Source: Enorma phocaeensis (lineage in GTDB: Bacteria > Actinomycetota > Coriobacteriia > Coriobacteriales > Coriobacteriaceae). From it: 64,000 bases of DNA. The stretch covers positions 523,398 through 587,397 of the forward strand of contig NZ_LT891968.1 of assembly GCF_900186505.1 (NCBI RefSeq), given 5' to 3'. Within the stretch, counting starts at the first letter, position 1; each line of letters starts with the position of its first letter. The notes beneath the pieces are model-generated. The model was given only the letters and a program-made list of their open reading frames with translations. It ran no database searches and was not told where the DNA came from. This document shows, piece by piece, positions 30,103 to 39,184 of the stretch. A program made the translations under genes and the position numbers.

Positions 30103-31239
30103 CTAATCCTTGGCTAGTTCGGCTAGTGCCTGCACAGCGCTGTCAACCTCTTCCTCGGTGTTGAAGTGGGAGAAGCTGAAGCGGACGGCCCCCTGCGAGA
30201 CCGTTCCCAGCGCCTTATGCATGAGAGGGGCGCAGTGCGCGCCGGGGCGCGTCACGATGCCGTATGTGAGGTTGAGCTCGTCGCTCACCTCGGAGGAGTC
30301 GTAGTCGCCGATGTTAAGCGCCACGATGGGAGCGCGGAGCTCGACATCGAAGTCGCCATACACCTTGATCGAGGGAATGGTGCGCACGCCATCGTAGAAG
30401 CGCCGCATGAGCTCGAGCTCACGGCTGCGGATCGTCTCCATACCGGTCTCGTTGAGATAGCCGACCGCCGCGGCAAGCCCCGCGATACCGTGCCCGTTCA
30501 AGGTGCCCGCCTCGAGCGCGGTGGGCATCTGGCTGGGATGGTGCCTGTTGTAGGTATCGATCCCGCTGCCGCCGCTCAGCAGCGGGCGCACCTCGAGGCC
30601 GGAGCGCACGTACATGCCGCCCGTGCCCTGGGGACCCAGCATGCTCTTGTGCCCGGTGAAGCAGAGCACGTCCACGCCGAGCTCTTGCACGTTGATGGGA
30701 AAGGCGCCGGCAGTCTGCGAGGCGTCGACCACGAAGACCGCACCGGCCGCATGGGCGATCTTGCCCACGCGCGCTATATCGACCATGTTGCCCGTGAGGT
30801 TCGATGCATGCGTGCACACCACGCCGCGCGTACCCGGCGTCACCGCGGCCTCAAGCGCAGCATAGTCAAGCACGCCGCGCTCATCTGCCGGCACGATCTC
30901 GAGCTCCACGCCGTGCTCCTCGAGCTCGTAGAGCGGACGCAGAACCGAGTTGTGCTCCAGCATCGTGGTCACCACGCGGTCGCCCGGCGAGAACAGCCCC
31001 TTGATGGCGATGTTCAGGCTCTCGGTCGAGTTGGCGGTAAAGACCATGCACGACGGGTGCTCGGCGCCAAAAAGGTCCGCCAACGCCTCGCGCGCATTGA
31101 AGATGGTCCGCGAAGCGTCGAGCGCCGCGTCCGAGGCGCCGCGTCCAGCATTGCCCATGTGCTCCATGGCAGAGGCAACCGCCTCGATCACGCATCGCGG
31201 TTTTTGAAACGTTGTAGCAGCATTGTCGAGGTAGATCAT
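30103..31239 (-). CDS. PLP-dependent cysteine desulfurase / selenocysteine lyase-like aminotransferase class V
   Basis: 378 residues from ATG 31239 (GGAGGG upstream; an upstream in-frame start is rejected). MIYLDNAATTFQKP opens the fold, the PLP Lys is in CFTGHKSMLGPQG, and the active-site Cys is in RPGAHCAPLMHKALG. It would release sulfur from cysteine, or selenium from selenocysteine, for the TusA-like carrier encoded two genes downstream. It is first in the csd-yedE-tusA-DUF3343 operon, under likely control of the LysR gene upstream. Confidence 0.9.
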   Translation of the reverse strand: MIYLDNAATTFQKPRCVIEAVASAMEHMGNAGRGASDAALDASRTIFNAREALADLFGAEHPSCMVFTANSTESLNIAIKGLFSPGDRVVTTMLEHNSVLRPLYELEEHGVELEIVPADERGVLDYAALEAAVTPGTRGVVCTHASNLTGNMVDIARVGKIAHAAGAVFVVDASQTAGAFPINVQELGVDVLCFTGHKSMLGPQGTGGMYVRSGLEVRPLLSGGSGIDTYNRHHPSQMPTALEAGTLNGHGIAGLAAAVGYLNETGMETIRSRELELMRRFYDGVRTIPSIKVYGDFDVELRAPIVALNIGDYDSSEVSDELNLTYGIVTRPGAHCAPLMHKALGTVSQGAVRFSFSHFNTEEEVDSAVQALAELAKD

Positions 31240-31264
31240 GGTATTCACCCTCCGTAGTAAAAGT

Positions 31265-31305
31265 GTATGGCTCACCATACAGAGGGTCGAATAGCTAGAT
31301 GCTAT
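31265..31305 (-). promoter_or_regulatory. Control sites in front of the desulfurase operon
   Basis: Two inverted repeats lie just upstream of the desulfurase gene. ATAGC-TAGAT-GCTAT (31291-31305) has the short symmetric form and spacing of a LysR-type box. GTATGG-CTCA-CCATAC (31265-31280) is closer to the start. TTGACT at 31306-31311 (minus strand) may be the -35, but the expected -10 is poor, consistent with activator dependence. Confidence 0.45.
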
Positions 31306-31468
31306 AGTCAAGAGTGCTTTATTGATGATTTCTATAATGCATCGTCACGTCGGTAAGCGCGCATGTCCTCCGCACCGTGACCGTTGCCGACAAGCGGCCG
31401 CTGCGCACGGCACACCGCCGCAAAGGCGTCGCGGCTCGCTTCCTCATCCCTCATCGCACACAGCTTGC

Positions 31469-32374
31469 CTACCGGTGCGCGGAGCCGCCGTAGATGCCGC
31501 GAACGATCTCGATGAACGACTCCGCCGTCGCGGTGCGCAGATAGCCGGGGTCGAGCACCAGGTTGATGTCGCGGTAGCCGCCCTCCGCCCCCAAGGGATG
31601 CACGCGCAGGGTGCCCGCAGCCGCCTCCGTTGCGACCGCGAGCAGCGACATCACTGTCACGCCCACGCCGCTCGCAACCGACCGCTTGATCGTCTCCTCG
31701 TTCTCGATCGTCGCGACCACGCTCAGGCTCGCAGGGTCGATTCCCATGCGCTCGAGCAGCAGCTCGGTTTCGCGACGCGTGCCCGAACCCTCCTCGCGCA
31801 TGATGATGGGCTCGTGCGGCAGCCATGAAGCGATATCCTGGCCCGCAAGCGAGCGGTAATACTCGGTGGCAGGCGTCACCACGGCAAGCTCGTCTCTGTA
31901 GACCGGCTGGTAGATGCAGTGCCTGCCATCGAGCACGGTGCCCGTGAACCCGATCTCCGCACGATGCTCCAACACGCGCTCCACCGCACCCGCGCTATCG
32001 GTTTCGATGATCTTGATGCGCTCGCGCGGATAGCGCTCGCGGAAGACGGCGAGCGCGCGGGGCAGCAGATACTGCGCGGGCACCGTCGAGGCCGCGATAC
32101 GCAAGGTCTTTCGACAACGCTCCAGCCCGAAGTGCTCCTCGATGCGGCGCTCGACGGCAAGCATCTGCTCGGCATACATATAGAGCTCGTGACCCTGCTG
32201 CGTGAGCGTGGCCTCCTTGGTGCTGCGGTTCACGAGGGTGCAACCAAGCTCTCGCTCGAGCGCCGCCACGTGTGCGCTCACCGTGGGCTGCGAGAGGTAG
32301 AGCTCCCGCGCCGCACCGGAGAAGCTGTGCGCGTCGGCAACGCGCACGAACGCCTCGAGCTGCTTTAGGTTCAT
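31469..32374 (-). CDS. LysR family regulator next to the sulfur/selenium operon
   Basis: 301 residues. The N-terminal helix-turn-helix MNLKQLEAFVRVADAHSFSG, AARELYLSQPTVSAHVAALE is standard, and the effector domain starts near LRIAASTVPAQYLLPRAL, resembling the CysL/YeiE branch. GGGAGGACGAGG lies before the ATG. It reads in the same direction as the desulfurase operon, ending 229 bases before it, with a LysR-like palindrome in the gap. Control of sulfur or selenium handling is inferred. Confidence 0.87.
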   Translation of the reverse strand: MNLKQLEAFVRVADAHSFSGAARELYLSQPTVSAHVAALERELGCTLVNRSTKEATLTQQGHELYMYAEQMLAVERRIEEHFGLERCRKTLRIAASTVPAQYLLPRALAVFRERYPRERIKIIETDSAGAVERVLEHRAEIGFTGTVLDGRHCIYQPVYRDELAVVTPATEYYRSLAGQDIASWLPHEPIIMREEGSGTRRETELLLERMGIDPASLSVVATIENEETIKRSVASGVGVTVMSLLAVATEAAAGTLRVHPLGAEGGYRDINLVLDPGYLRTATAESFIEIVRGIYGGSAHR

Positions 32375-32528
32375 CCTCGTCCTCCCGCCGAGGGGCCGCC
32401 AAAGGGGCCCTGAGTCCAGCTTGCATCGCAGGGCGGGGCACCGGTCGGCTCCCCTTCAGCTCGCCGCCATAGCGCGCGTCCGAGCCCCCAAGCGGCCGCC
32501 CGGGCTTCCCCGGGCAGCCGCCCAATCG

Positions 32529-34403
32529 CTACGCGAACTGCGAGTTGTACAGCTCCGCGTAGGCGCCGCCGGCGGCAAGGAGCTCCTCGTGCGTGCCCTG
32601 CTCGATAATGGTACCGTGGTCCATCACCAAAATGAGATCCGAATCCACGATCGTCGAGAGCCGGTGCGCGATCACGAAGCTCGTGCGCCCGTAGGTGAGT
32701 TTTTCCATCGCGGTCACGATCGCCTTCTCCGTGCGCGTGTCCACGCTCGAAGTCGCCTCATCCAAGATGAGGATCGAGGGGTTCGCCAGCAGCACGCGGG
32801 CGATGGTCAGAAGCTGGCGCTGCCCCTGGCTGATGTTCTCGGCATCATTGGCGAGCTCGGTATCGTACCCGCGCGGCATCGTGCGCACGAAGAAGTCCAC
32901 CTGGGCGGTCTTGGCGGCCTGCATGACCTCCTCGCGGGTTGCCCCGTCGCAGCCATAGGCGATGTTGTCGGCGATGGTCCCCTCGCGCAGCCACGCGTCT
33001 TGGAGCACCATACCAAAGTTGCGACGCAGGTCGGCGCGGGTCATCGCATGCGTGTCCACGCCATCGAGCGTGATCTTGCCGCCGTCGATCTCGTAGAAGC
33101 GCATGAGCAGGTTGATGAGGGTGGTCTTTCCGGCACCCGTAGCGCCCACAATGGCCACCTTCTGACCGGGCTCGGCAACGAAGCTCACGTCCTTCATGAG
33201 CGGGCGGTTGGGATCGTACCCAAAGCGCACGTGCTCAAAAGCTACGCGGCCACGCACCGGCGAGGGTGCGAGCGCGGGCTCGACCGGGTCGGGCTCGATC
33301 TCTTCCTCATCGAGGATGTCGAACACGCGCTCCACAGCCGCCAGGGCGCTCTGCAGCTGGTTGATGGTGAGCGAGAACTGGGTGAGCGGCTCGGCTGCGG
33401 TGTTCACGTACTGGAAGAACGCCTGCAGCGTACCGATGGTGAGCCGCCCGCCGATGAGGAACCACGTTCCCAGGAGCGCGAGGACCACCTGCGAGAAGCG
33501 CACCAGGCAGCGCACCATGGGGCCCACCACGTTGGTGGTGAAGTCCGTCATGCGCATCGTGTCGGCGAGGCGCTGCGTCGCGCGGTGGATGCGCGCGGAG
33601 CTCGCTGCCTCCTGGTTGAACGCGCGGATCACGATGCGGCCCGAGTACGCCTCCTCGACGTGCCCGGTGAGGATGCCCACCGCGCGCTGTTGGCTGGAGG
33701 CGAGCGCGAGCGTGCGAACGGCGACGGCGCGCGTCATGAACGCCGCAGTCACGGCAAATGCCAAGAACACCACGGCGAGCACGTAGTTGATCCGCACCAT
33801 CATGACCACGGCGCCGATGACCGAACCCACCGCGATGAGCATCGAGAGCAGGCCGCGCTGCAGCACCTCGGATACCTTGTCGAGGTCGTTGGTCACGCGG
33901 CTCATCACGTCGCCCGGCTTGTGAGCGTCGTAGTACTTGAGCGGAAGCACGTTGAGCTTGCCCGCGACGCGCCGGCGAAGCTTGAGGTTGAGTCGCTCGG
34001 CGAAGCTCGCCATGGTGAAGGCCTGCAGCGTATAGAACATCCACGCGAGCGTCCAGATGCCCAGAAATATCAGGCACTCACGGCCGCCGGTGTTCCAGGT
34101 GATCATGAAGTCGCGCCCTTGGGAGAACGCCTCTTGGATGTGACCCCATAAAAGGTCGATGAGGTGTGCGCTGTAGAGCGGGGCGGAGAGATGGGTCACC
34201 GTGTAGCACACGATCGAGACGAGCACCACGGCGAAACGCCAGTGCTCCCCGTCGGACACCGCCCATAGGCGGCGAATCACGCCAAAGGCGTCACGCGGGA
34301 CCTCAGCGTCCTGTTCGTCATCGTAGTCGTCATGGTAGAGCGGCCTCACGGCGCGGCCACGGCGCTCCTCGTAGCGGCGGCGGCTCTTCTCCTCGCGCAT
34401 CAT
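32529..34403 (-). CDS. ABC exporter half-transporter, catalytically canonical partner
   Basis: 624 residues, fused membrane and ATPase domains. About 60 charged N-terminal residues precede a six-helix membrane domain (about 60-340). The ATPase domain has Walker A GATGAGKTT, signature ISQGQRQLLT (departing from LSGGQ) and Walker B with a catalytic Glu (LILDEATSSVD). The ATG overlaps the partner's stop (ATGA), ribosome site GGAGG, so the two halves are translated together and probably form a heterodimer. Confidence 0.91.
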   Translation of the reverse strand: MMREEKSRRRYEERRGRAVRPLYHDDYDDEQDAEVPRDAFGVIRRLWAVSDGEHWRFAVVLVSIVCYTVTHLSAPLYSAHLIDLLWGHIQEAFSQGRDFMITWNTGGRECLIFLGIWTLAWMFYTLQAFTMASFAERLNLKLRRRVAGKLNVLPLKYYDAHKPGDVMSRVTNDLDKVSEVLQRGLLSMLIAVGSVIGAVVMMVRINYVLAVVFLAFAVTAAFMTRAVAVRTLALASSQQRAVGILTGHVEEAYSGRIVIRAFNQEAASSARIHRATQRLADTMRMTDFTTNVVGPMVRCLVRFSQVVLALLGTWFLIGGRLTIGTLQAFFQYVNTAAEPLTQFSLTINQLQSALAAVERVFDILDEEEIEPDPVEPALAPSPVRGRVAFEHVRFGYDPNRPLMKDVSFVAEPGQKVAIVGATGAGKTTLINLLMRFYEIDGGKITLDGVDTHAMTRADLRRNFGMVLQDAWLREGTIADNIAYGCDGATREEVMQAAKTAQVDFFVRTMPRGYDTELANDAENISQGQRQLLTIARVLLANPSILILDEATSSVDTRTEKAIVTAMEKLTYGRTSFVIAHRLSTIVDSDLILVMDHGTIIEQGTHEELLAAGGAYAELYNSQFA

Positions 34404-36310
34404 GCCCGCTCACCTCCTTCCTGGACATACTCAGGTGCGACGGGCTTCTCCGGGTCCGGGCCGGGTGCCGCATCCGGGGTGGCGCCGTCGCGCTCGGCCT
34501 CCTCGACGCCCTCGCCGCCTTCCGCGGCGACACCCATGAGCTCCTCGAGCTCCTCGGCGCGCAGCTGGGAGCGCGCGATCTCCTGGTACGCCTCGCAGGA
34601 GCGGATGAGCTCCGCATGCGTGCCCAAACCCTGGATGCAACCGTCTTTGAGCACGACGATCTGATCGGCGGACACGATGGTGTTGATGCGCTGCGCGATG
34701 ATGAGCACGGCGGCATCGGCCACCTCTTCGGCGAGCGCGTGGCGCAGCGCCGCATCGGTCTTGAAGTCGAGCGCCGAGAACGAGTCGTCGAAGATGTAGA
34801 GGTCGGCGTGCTTCACCAGGGCGCGAGCGATCGAGAGACGCTGGCGCTGGCCGCCGGAGAAGTTTGTGCCGCCCTGGGCGACGCGCGTCTCGAGACCATC
34901 GGGCAGCTCTCGCACGAAGCCCGACTGCGCCACATCGAGCGCGTGCCAGAGCTCCTCATCCGTGGCCTCGGGCCGACCGTAGCGCAGGTTCTCCGCGATG
35001 GTCCCGCTGAAGAGCCATGCTTTCTGCGGCACATAGCTGATCCGGTCGCGCAGCGCCTCCTGCGTAAGCTCGCGCACATCGGTGCCGCACACCTCGACCG
35101 AGCCATCGCTCACATCGTGGAAGCGCAGCAGCAGCTTCGCGATCGTCGACTTGCCCGAGCCGGTGGGGCCGATGATCGCCGTCGTGGTGCCGCGGCGGCA
35201 GAAGAAGTTGATGTGGTGCAGCGTGTCCTCGCTCGCGTCGGCGAACTTGAACGATGCGTTGCCGAAGTGCGCCACCATCTGCGCCGGCGCCTCGTCCTCG
35301 GCACCCGCCGCACCGTCTGCGGGCGCGCCGGCACCGGGCAGCTCGGCGAGCTCGCCGTCGGCGATGCTCGGCACGCAGTCGATCACCTGGCGGCAACGCT
35401 CGAGGCACACAAGCGCGCGCGGCAGCGTAAGCGCGCAGATCTGCGCCATCATGAGAAAGAACAAGATGAGCATGGCGTACTCGACGCACGCCGAGATCGA
35501 GGCGATGCCCATGGCGTGCGCGCCGACGCGGTTGCCGCCGAGCCAGATGACCGAGACCTCGGCGAGGTTCATGATGAAGAACGACGAGCAGTCGAAGGTC
35601 GCGAAGAGCCAGTTCACCTTGATGGCGCTCTCCGCGTAGTCGGTGAACGCGTCGTCGAGGCTCTTGCGCTCGGACTCCTCCTTGCCGAAGGCGCGGATCA
35701 CGCGCACGCCGGTGATGCTCTCGCGCAGGCGCACGTTCATGCGGTCGATGAAGCGCTGCAGCTTCTGGAAGATCACGGCGGCCTTGCGGACGGTCAGAAC
35801 CGCGATGATCGCCACCACGATGATGAAGCCCGCGAGCATGATGCCCATCTGCTCGTCGATGGACCAGGCGAGGGCCACGCCGATGATGGCGGCGAACGGG
35901 ACGGGCATGATCATCTGCAGCGTCATGGAGAGCGCCATCTGGATCACGTTCACGTCGCCTAGGGTGCGCGTGATCATGGAGCCGGTGCCGAACTGCTCGA
36001 AGTCGCTGCCCGAGAACGACAGCGACGCGTCGTAGACGGCGTTCCTGATGTCGCGGCCCACCTTGGTGGAGAGGTCGGCGCACAGGTAGTTGCACACGAA
36101 CGCGCCCGCGCCCGACACCACGGCCGCGACGAGCATGAACACCGCCTGCGACGTGATGTAGTCGAAGTCGCGCGACGTGACGCCGATGTTGATCATGTTG
36201 GCGAGGATCGTGGGCACGAGCAGCACGCCCGCCAGGTTGACGGCGAGCGCGGCGAGCACGCCCGCGGTCTGGAGCTTGTAGGGCTTGAGGAAGCGCAGAA
36301 GCGTTCGCAT
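34400..36310 (-). CDS. ABC exporter half-transporter with degenerate catalytic site
   Basis: 636 residues from ATG 36310 (AAGGGG about 9 bases upstream). Six membrane helices (about 10-320) precede an ATPase domain with Walker A GPTGSGKST and signature FSGGQRQRLS. Walker B is IFDDSFSALD: the catalytic Glu is replaced by Asp, the usual mark of the degenerate site in heterodimeric multidrug or lipid exporters. The C-terminus carries an acidic tail of about 60 residues. It sits between the MarR gene and the partner subunit. Substrate unknown. Confidence 0.91.
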   Translation of the reverse strand: MRTLLRFLKPYKLQTAGVLAALAVNLAGVLLVPTILANMINIGVTSRDFDYITSQAVFMLVAAVVSGAGAFVCNYLCADLSTKVGRDIRNAVYDASLSFSGSDFEQFGTGSMITRTLGDVNVIQMALSMTLQMIMPVPFAAIIGVALAWSIDEQMGIMLAGFIIVVAIIAVLTVRKAAVIFQKLQRFIDRMNVRLRESITGVRVIRAFGKEESERKSLDDAFTDYAESAIKVNWLFATFDCSSFFIMNLAEVSVIWLGGNRVGAHAMGIASISACVEYAMLILFFLMMAQICALTLPRALVCLERCRQVIDCVPSIADGELAELPGAGAPADGAAGAEDEAPAQMVAHFGNASFKFADASEDTLHHINFFCRRGTTTAIIGPTGSGKSTIAKLLLRFHDVSDGSVEVCGTDVRELTQEALRDRISYVPQKAWLFSGTIAENLRYGRPEATDEELWHALDVAQSGFVRELPDGLETRVAQGGTNFSGGQRQRLSIARALVKHADLYIFDDSFSALDFKTDAALRHALAEEVADAAVLIIAQRINTIVSADQIVVLKDGCIQGLGTHAELIRSCEAYQEIARSQLRAEELEELMGVAAEGGEGVEEAERDGATPDAAPGPDPEKPVAPEYVQEGGERA

Positions 36311-36364
36311 GGGTGGCACCCCTTCATCTTGCGCGTGGTCGACAGGAACGGGAGGCGCGCGGCG

Positions 36365-36871
36365 CTACGGGTGGCCCTCGCTGGGGTCGGCGTTGCGCTC
36401 GGGCGCGCGGGCGGCCATGATCTGGGCGTCCAGGGCGTCGGTGTAGCAGCGGACGAGCCTGATGAGCTCGCGCTGCTCGGCGGGCTCGAGCTCGTTGAAC
36501 GCCGCCTCCTCGGCCTCGATGGCGGGCACGATGCGCTCGAGCGAGAACGCCTTGCCCGCCGCGGTGAGGGTCGCCGTCTTGTTGCGGCGGCTCCCCTCCA
36601 TGAAGGTGAGCTCGACCAGGCCCTGCTGCTCGAGCGTCTTGATCGCGGAGTTTATGGTCTGCTTGCTGTACGACCATGACGCAGTGAGCTGCGCGAGCGG
36701 CAGCGACCCGTCCGCGCGCTCGAGGTCGTAGAGCATCCAGTACGCGCAGTCCGACAGGCCGCAGCCGCGCGCGTATGCGTGGTAGAGCTTGTCGATCTCG
36801 TTGTAGAGGTAGTCGAGCTCGGTCGGCGCGCAGGGCACCTGCTCGCACACCTCGTCCGCATGCTGATCCAT
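36365..36871 (-). CDS. MarR family regulator of the ABC exporter
   Basis: 168 residues from ATG 36871 (GGGGGAGG upstream). The winged helix includes SLPLAQLTASWSYSKQTINSAIKTLEQQGLVEL, with the wing around FMEGSRRNKTATLT. It is first in the operon with the two exporter halves, 54 bases before the next gene. A near-perfect 20-bp palindrome lies between its own -35 and -10 boxes, so autorepression, relieved by a ligand that the exporter removes, is the likely scheme. Confidence 0.88.
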   Translation of the reverse strand: MDQHADEVCEQVPCAPTELDYLYNEIDKLYHAYARGCGLSDCAYWMLYDLERADGSLPLAQLTASWSYSKQTINSAIKTLEQQGLVELTFMEGSRRNKTATLTAAGKAFSLERIVPAIEAEEAAFNELEPAEQRELIRLVRCYTDALDAQIMAARAPERNADPSEGHP

Positions 36872-36929
36872 GGCGCTCGACCTCCCCCGCTCAGGCGCGC
36901 GCTCGGCGCGACGCACTTCCCCGGCCTTG

Positions 36930-36958
36930 AGGTTAGTCCGATTTCGGATTAAAGTCAA
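36930..36958 (-). promoter_or_regulatory. Promoter with embedded MarR operator
   Basis: On the minus strand TTGACT (36958-36953) and TAACCT (36935-36930) are 17 bases apart. TTAATCCGAAATCGGACTAA (36952-36933), a 9+2+9 palindrome with one mismatch, fills the spacer and overlaps the -10. Confidence 0.7.
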
Positions 36959-37094
36959 CGAGCCACGGCTTCTTGCCCGCCCCCGCCGTCCACCGCGGCG
37001 ATGCGACCGTCCACCGGTGCCTCAGCGCACGGGTATGCAGCCGAACGCGTACGGGCAGCCGCATGCTCCCACCCTGCACGCCGTGCCATGCGAA

Positions 37095-37126
37095 GGCCGC
37101 CGACGCGGGGGACTGCGCCGGCGGCC
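37095..37126 (-). terminator. GC-rich hairpin after the 37.2 kb gene
   Basis: GGCCGCCGACGC pairs with GCGCCGGCGGCC across an 8-base loop, just downstream of the minus-strand gene ending at 37158. The following T-run is weak (CTTCG). Confidence 0.4.
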
Positions 37127-37157
37127 TGTGAAAGCGATGTGGGGTATCCGCCCGGGA

Positions 37158-37463
37158 CTACTGCTCCCAGCCCTCCTGGACGGACTCATAGAACGTCGCC
37201 TCGGGGAAGAGGTCGTGGATGCTCTTGCCGTCACGCCACGGGAGCTCGATGAGCTCGGGCATGGTGGTCACGAGCTCGGAGCAATCGGTGAAGCGGCCCT
37301 TGTCGTTGAGCTGAGAGCAATCCTGGACGCGCCAGTACCCGTCGGTATGGGTGATGTAGTACTGGTCGTCTTCGACATCCATGAAGACGCGCGTCTTGGA
37401 ACGCAGGTACCCCAGGAATCCTTCGAAATCTGTTTCGAGCGCCTCCTCGGCTTTGAGTCCCAT
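37158..37463 (-). CDS. Hypothetical protein, cytoplasmic, acidic
   Basis: 101 residues from ATG 37463, preceded by GAAGGAGGACACC. Sequence features: EDDQYYITHTDGYWRVQDCSQLNDKGRF, then TMPELIELPWRDGKSIHDLFP. It is rich in aromatic and acidic residues, with no membrane segment or known motif. It looks like a compact single-domain protein. Family not recognised; the strong ribosome site and codon use support it as a real gene. Confidence 0.7.
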   Translation of the reverse strand: MGLKAEEALETDFEGFLGYLRSKTRVFMDVEDDQYYITHTDGYWRVQDCSQLNDKGRFTDCSELVTTMPELIELPWRDGKSIHDLFPEATFYESVQEGWEQ

Positions 37464-37892
37464 GGTGTCCTCCTTCATGTCAGGCGCCTCGAGCGCCGGG
37501 CCAATAAATCCATCTGGTTTTAGTAAACCCGGCGCAAGCGTTTGACAAACAGTTAATTAGGTGGGCGGTACGGCATCCGGGGTGGGCGGGGAGTTTCACC
37601 GATCGCGCTCGTTTTTTCTTTCGATTCTCCACAAGCCGCCTATCGGCACGTCGCAGGGCGCCGGACGCATCCCGCTGCACACTGCGCGCATCCTGCCGCG
37701 TGTTGCCGGCACGCATGTTGCGTGCGCCCGAATGCCCGTTACGTGCAAACCGCCTGCAGCCATCGCGGGCGCCTCGTTTTTTTGCCCTGCGGTTTTGCAC
37801 CTAACGCGAAACCGGCTGCACGCAACCTCTCGGATACAGCGAACAACGCTGGAGGGGTCGGCGCCCGATGCGGCAAAGATGCGCTCAGAACG
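37464..37892. repeat. Gene-free gap with an inverted repeat (37737-37806)
   Basis: No credible gene. Arms at 37737-37753 and 37789-37806 (CGTTACGTGCAAACCGC against its near-complement, one substitution and one extra base) enclose a 35-base loop that itself holds GGGC/GCCC and a run of seven T. A T-run in the loop, not after the stem, argues against a terminator for either flanking gene. Confidence 0.5.
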
Positions 37893-38948
37893 CTAGCCGC
37901 GGTCGCCCGCGTCGCCGAACGCCTTCCAGAGCACCGCCACGACACCGCAGATGAGGCCGCCCGCCGGCCACGCGAGCCAGAACCACATGGCGGAGGTGCC
38001 CTCGGGCTCGAAGGCGTCGGGGTTGGGCGAGGTGAGCACCGGCCAGAACAGGAGCCCGAGCCCGACGATGGTCGCGACGATCATGATGGTCGCGCAGACG
38101 GCACCGAGCCTGTCGCTCTTCCGCTTGCGACGGAGCAGCTCCTCGCGGCGGGCGTCGTCGAGCTGCGCGCTCGCGATGTCCTCGAGCTCAAGGTCATCGG
38201 CCACGCTCCTGTTGTATTCGGCGACATTCGTACGCCCGAGGAGCATGCCGTAGCGGATGATGAGCCATGAGCCCGCGGCGATGAAGAGCATGAGCAGGCA
38301 GAGGCCCTCGCGCTCGGTCGAGGGGTACTCACCGAGCGCGATGATGCACGCACACCCCACGAAGATGAGACCGACGCCCGCGACGCACGCCTGCGCCATG
38401 TTCCGGCGCGCGCGGGCGCGCTCGTCCTCGGTGTAGAAGTCCTCGATATAGGGATGCGCCTTCACGAACGCCGTGTGCTCCATGCCGGCAGTCACCAGGA
38501 ACTCCAGACCGATGACGATGCCGATGAAGATGCAGACGATCATCGGCAGAACCGATGCCGACGTATCCTTGAGGAAAAACGGCACGGCGCGACCCTCGAG
38601 CAAGAGGCCGACGCCGATACCTACCAGGATGGCGGCCACTCCCGTGGGCACCTTCCATGCCAGCATGCGCTGGTGCTCGTCATAGCCGCAGATGTCTTGC
38701 GGAGGGCCGGCAGGCACCGTCGCCGGCTCGTATGCGCCCGCGCGGCCGGTGAGGTCGCCCTGCACGAGGTCATCAAGCGAGCACTCGAAGATCTGGCACA
38801 TCTTGAGGAGCTTATCCATCTCGGGATAGCTTTTCTCGGCCTCCCATTTCGTCACGGACTGACGGGAGACGCCGAGCAGCATGGCGAGCTGCTCCTGGGT
38901 CATGTTGCGCGTGGCGCGCAGGTGCTGGAGGTTGTCGCGAAAGCTCAT
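37893..38948 (-). CDS. XRE-type helix-turn-helix protein with membrane domain
   Basis: 351 residues from ATG 38948 (MSFRDNLQHLRATRNMTQEQ). An XRE domain (about 1-65, LAMLLGVSRQSVTKWEAEKS) is joined by a linker to about five membrane helices: VPTGVAAILVGIGVGLLL, VLPMIVCIFIGIVIGLEFL, ACVAGVGLIFVGCACIIAL, LCLLMLFIAAGSWLIIRYG and C-terminal helices after a charged segment RREELLRRKRKSDR. Such membrane-tethered regulators are frequent in Actinobacteria and Firmicutes; the target is unknown. GAAAGG is a modest ribosome site. Confidence 0.83.
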   Translation of the reverse strand: MSFRDNLQHLRATRNMTQEQLAMLLGVSRQSVTKWEAEKSYPEMDKLLKMCQIFECSLDDLVQGDLTGRAGAYEPATVPAGPPQDICGYDEHQRMLAWKVPTGVAAILVGIGVGLLLEGRAVPFFLKDTSASVLPMIVCIFIGIVIGLEFLVTAGMEHTAFVKAHPYIEDFYTEDERARARRNMAQACVAGVGLIFVGCACIIALGEYPSTEREGLCLLMLFIAAGSWLIIRYGMLLGRTNVAEYNRSVADDLELEDIASAQLDDARREELLRRKRKSDRLGAVCATIMIVATIVGLGLLFWPVLTSPNPDAFEPEGTSAMWFWLAWPAGGLICGVVAVLWKAFGDAGDRG

Positions 38949-39184
38949 GGCGGGCCTTTCGTCGGGCGCTCGGGGCGCGGTGGCTATCTCTGCCGGCACC
39001 CCCAGAGTACGGGCGCCATGGGCCCCATTCTACCAACCATCGGGCTGCATTTTGGCTCTCCCTGCGGCAACCGGAGGGCGCCCGCCGGTTGCAAACTGCA
39101 GGTACAGGCGCTTGCAGGCACGGGCCTGAGACCTGCCATCCCAACAGGGCGACATCATGCCGCCCTCGGCACCGACCCCGTGCG

